Source of the DNA: Lutibacter sp.
GTDB taxonomy: Bacteria > Bacteroidota > Bacteroidia > Flavobacteriales > Flavobacteriaceae
Assembly (NCBI GenBank): GCA_003516285.1
Contig: DPCK01000099.1
Location: 9,400-24,578 of the forward strand
Length of the DNA stretch: 15,179 bases
Direction: 5' to 3'
The notes under the pieces were generated by a model, which was not told the DNA's origin, did no database searches, and saw only the letters and a list, made by a program, of their open reading frames with translations. Every line of letters starts with the position of its first letter. Position 1 is the stretch's first letter. The position numbers were made by a program, and so were the translations under genes. Positions 14,992 through 15,179 of the stretch are shown in pieces.

Positions 14992-15179
14992 TCAATAACC
15001 TTCAGAAATATTTTTTAGTGCATTTTTGTTTAAAATTTTAATTTTTTTGCCAAGCAAATCAATTACGCCATCCTTTTTTAAGTTTGATAACAAACGTATG
15101 GCCGATTCAGTGGCTGTTCCAATGGTATTTGCAATTTCTTCCCTTGTTAAAATGACATCTATGCAATCTTCATTGTCAA
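14992..15179 (-). CDS. Crp/Fnr family transcriptional regulator, C-terminal part (cut by window edge)
   Basis: The last 61 codons of a minus-strand gene whose start lies past the window end. They read as a Crp-type winged helix-turn-helix: LTREEIANTIGTATESAIRLL is the helix-turn-helix, with ESAIR-LL as the recognition helix, followed by SNLKKDGVIDLLGKKIKILN, the wing and final strand. The stop is TGA at 14994-14992. The N-terminal effector-binding domain is outside, so the signal sensed cannot be told; members in this phylum often respond to oxygen or redox state, but that is not shown here. It is convergent with the alpha-oxoamine synthase gene, so a regulatory link is possible but unproven. 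Confidence 0.85.
   Translation of the reverse strand, partial: DNEDCIDVILTREEIANTIGTATESAIRLLSNLKKDGVIDLLGKKIKILNKNALKNISEGY

Noticed and set aside
1..15179. Defence island, prophage, insertion sequence, CRISPR array, tRNA or rRNA
   Set aside because: All genes fit housekeeping or metabolic families, and I found no transposase, direct-repeat array, integrase or structured RNA gene.

Overview
The window reads as chromosomal DNA from a member of the Bacteroidota, most likely a flavobacterium. It is AT-rich. The intergenic gaps carry TAnnTTTG-type -7 promoter elements, and the leaders are A-rich with no clear Shine-Dalgarno sequence. Several genes belong to families typical of this phylum: DUF3822 next to rsmD, an AAA_28 ATPase, short RecQ, and a SurA-like pair followed by MoxR. 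I see no mobile element, rRNA, tRNA, CRISPR array or phage gene. Coding density is very high, and no gene-free stretch exceeds 150 bases.

Layout. (1) 1-2916, minus strand: a tight operon of AAA_28 P-loop ATPase, recQ and fmt, with fmt cut by the window edge. Each junction is a TAATG stop/start overlap. (2) 3034-6576, plus strand: a DUF493 protein, then a SurA-like lipoprotein, periplasmic SurA with two parvulin domains, and a MoxR AAA+ ATPase. The last three are separated by only 1-2 bases. (3) 6568-8668, minus strand: a two-helix membrane protein of unknown function, a DUF3822 protein, and rsmD (16S rRNA methyltransferase). moxR and rsmD converge and overlap by 9 bases. (4) 8774-10201, plus strand: a RecD-like superfamily 1 helicase, divergent from group 3. 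(5) 10333-12399, plus strand: oligopeptidase B with its full catalytic triad. (6) 12481-14919, plus strand: a cystathionine-beta-synthase-like PLP enzyme, then an alpha-oxoamine synthase. (7) 14992-15179, minus strand: the C-terminal end of a Crp/Fnr-family regulator, facing group 6 across a shared hairpin terminator.

How the genes fit together. Groups 1-4 are mostly housekeeping: initiator-tRNA formylation, DNA repair helicases, ribosomal RNA modification and outer-membrane protein folding. The most distinctive part is group 6. A sulfur-type PLP beta-replacement enzyme beside a serine-palmitoyltransferase-like condensing enzyme fits the first two steps of sulfonolipid (capnine) synthesis: cysteate formation, then condensation of cysteate with a fatty acyl thioester. 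This is inferred from family and neighbourhood; the sequence alone does not prove the substrates. The two genes are separated by a strong terminator and the second has its own good promoter, so they may be expressed at different levels.
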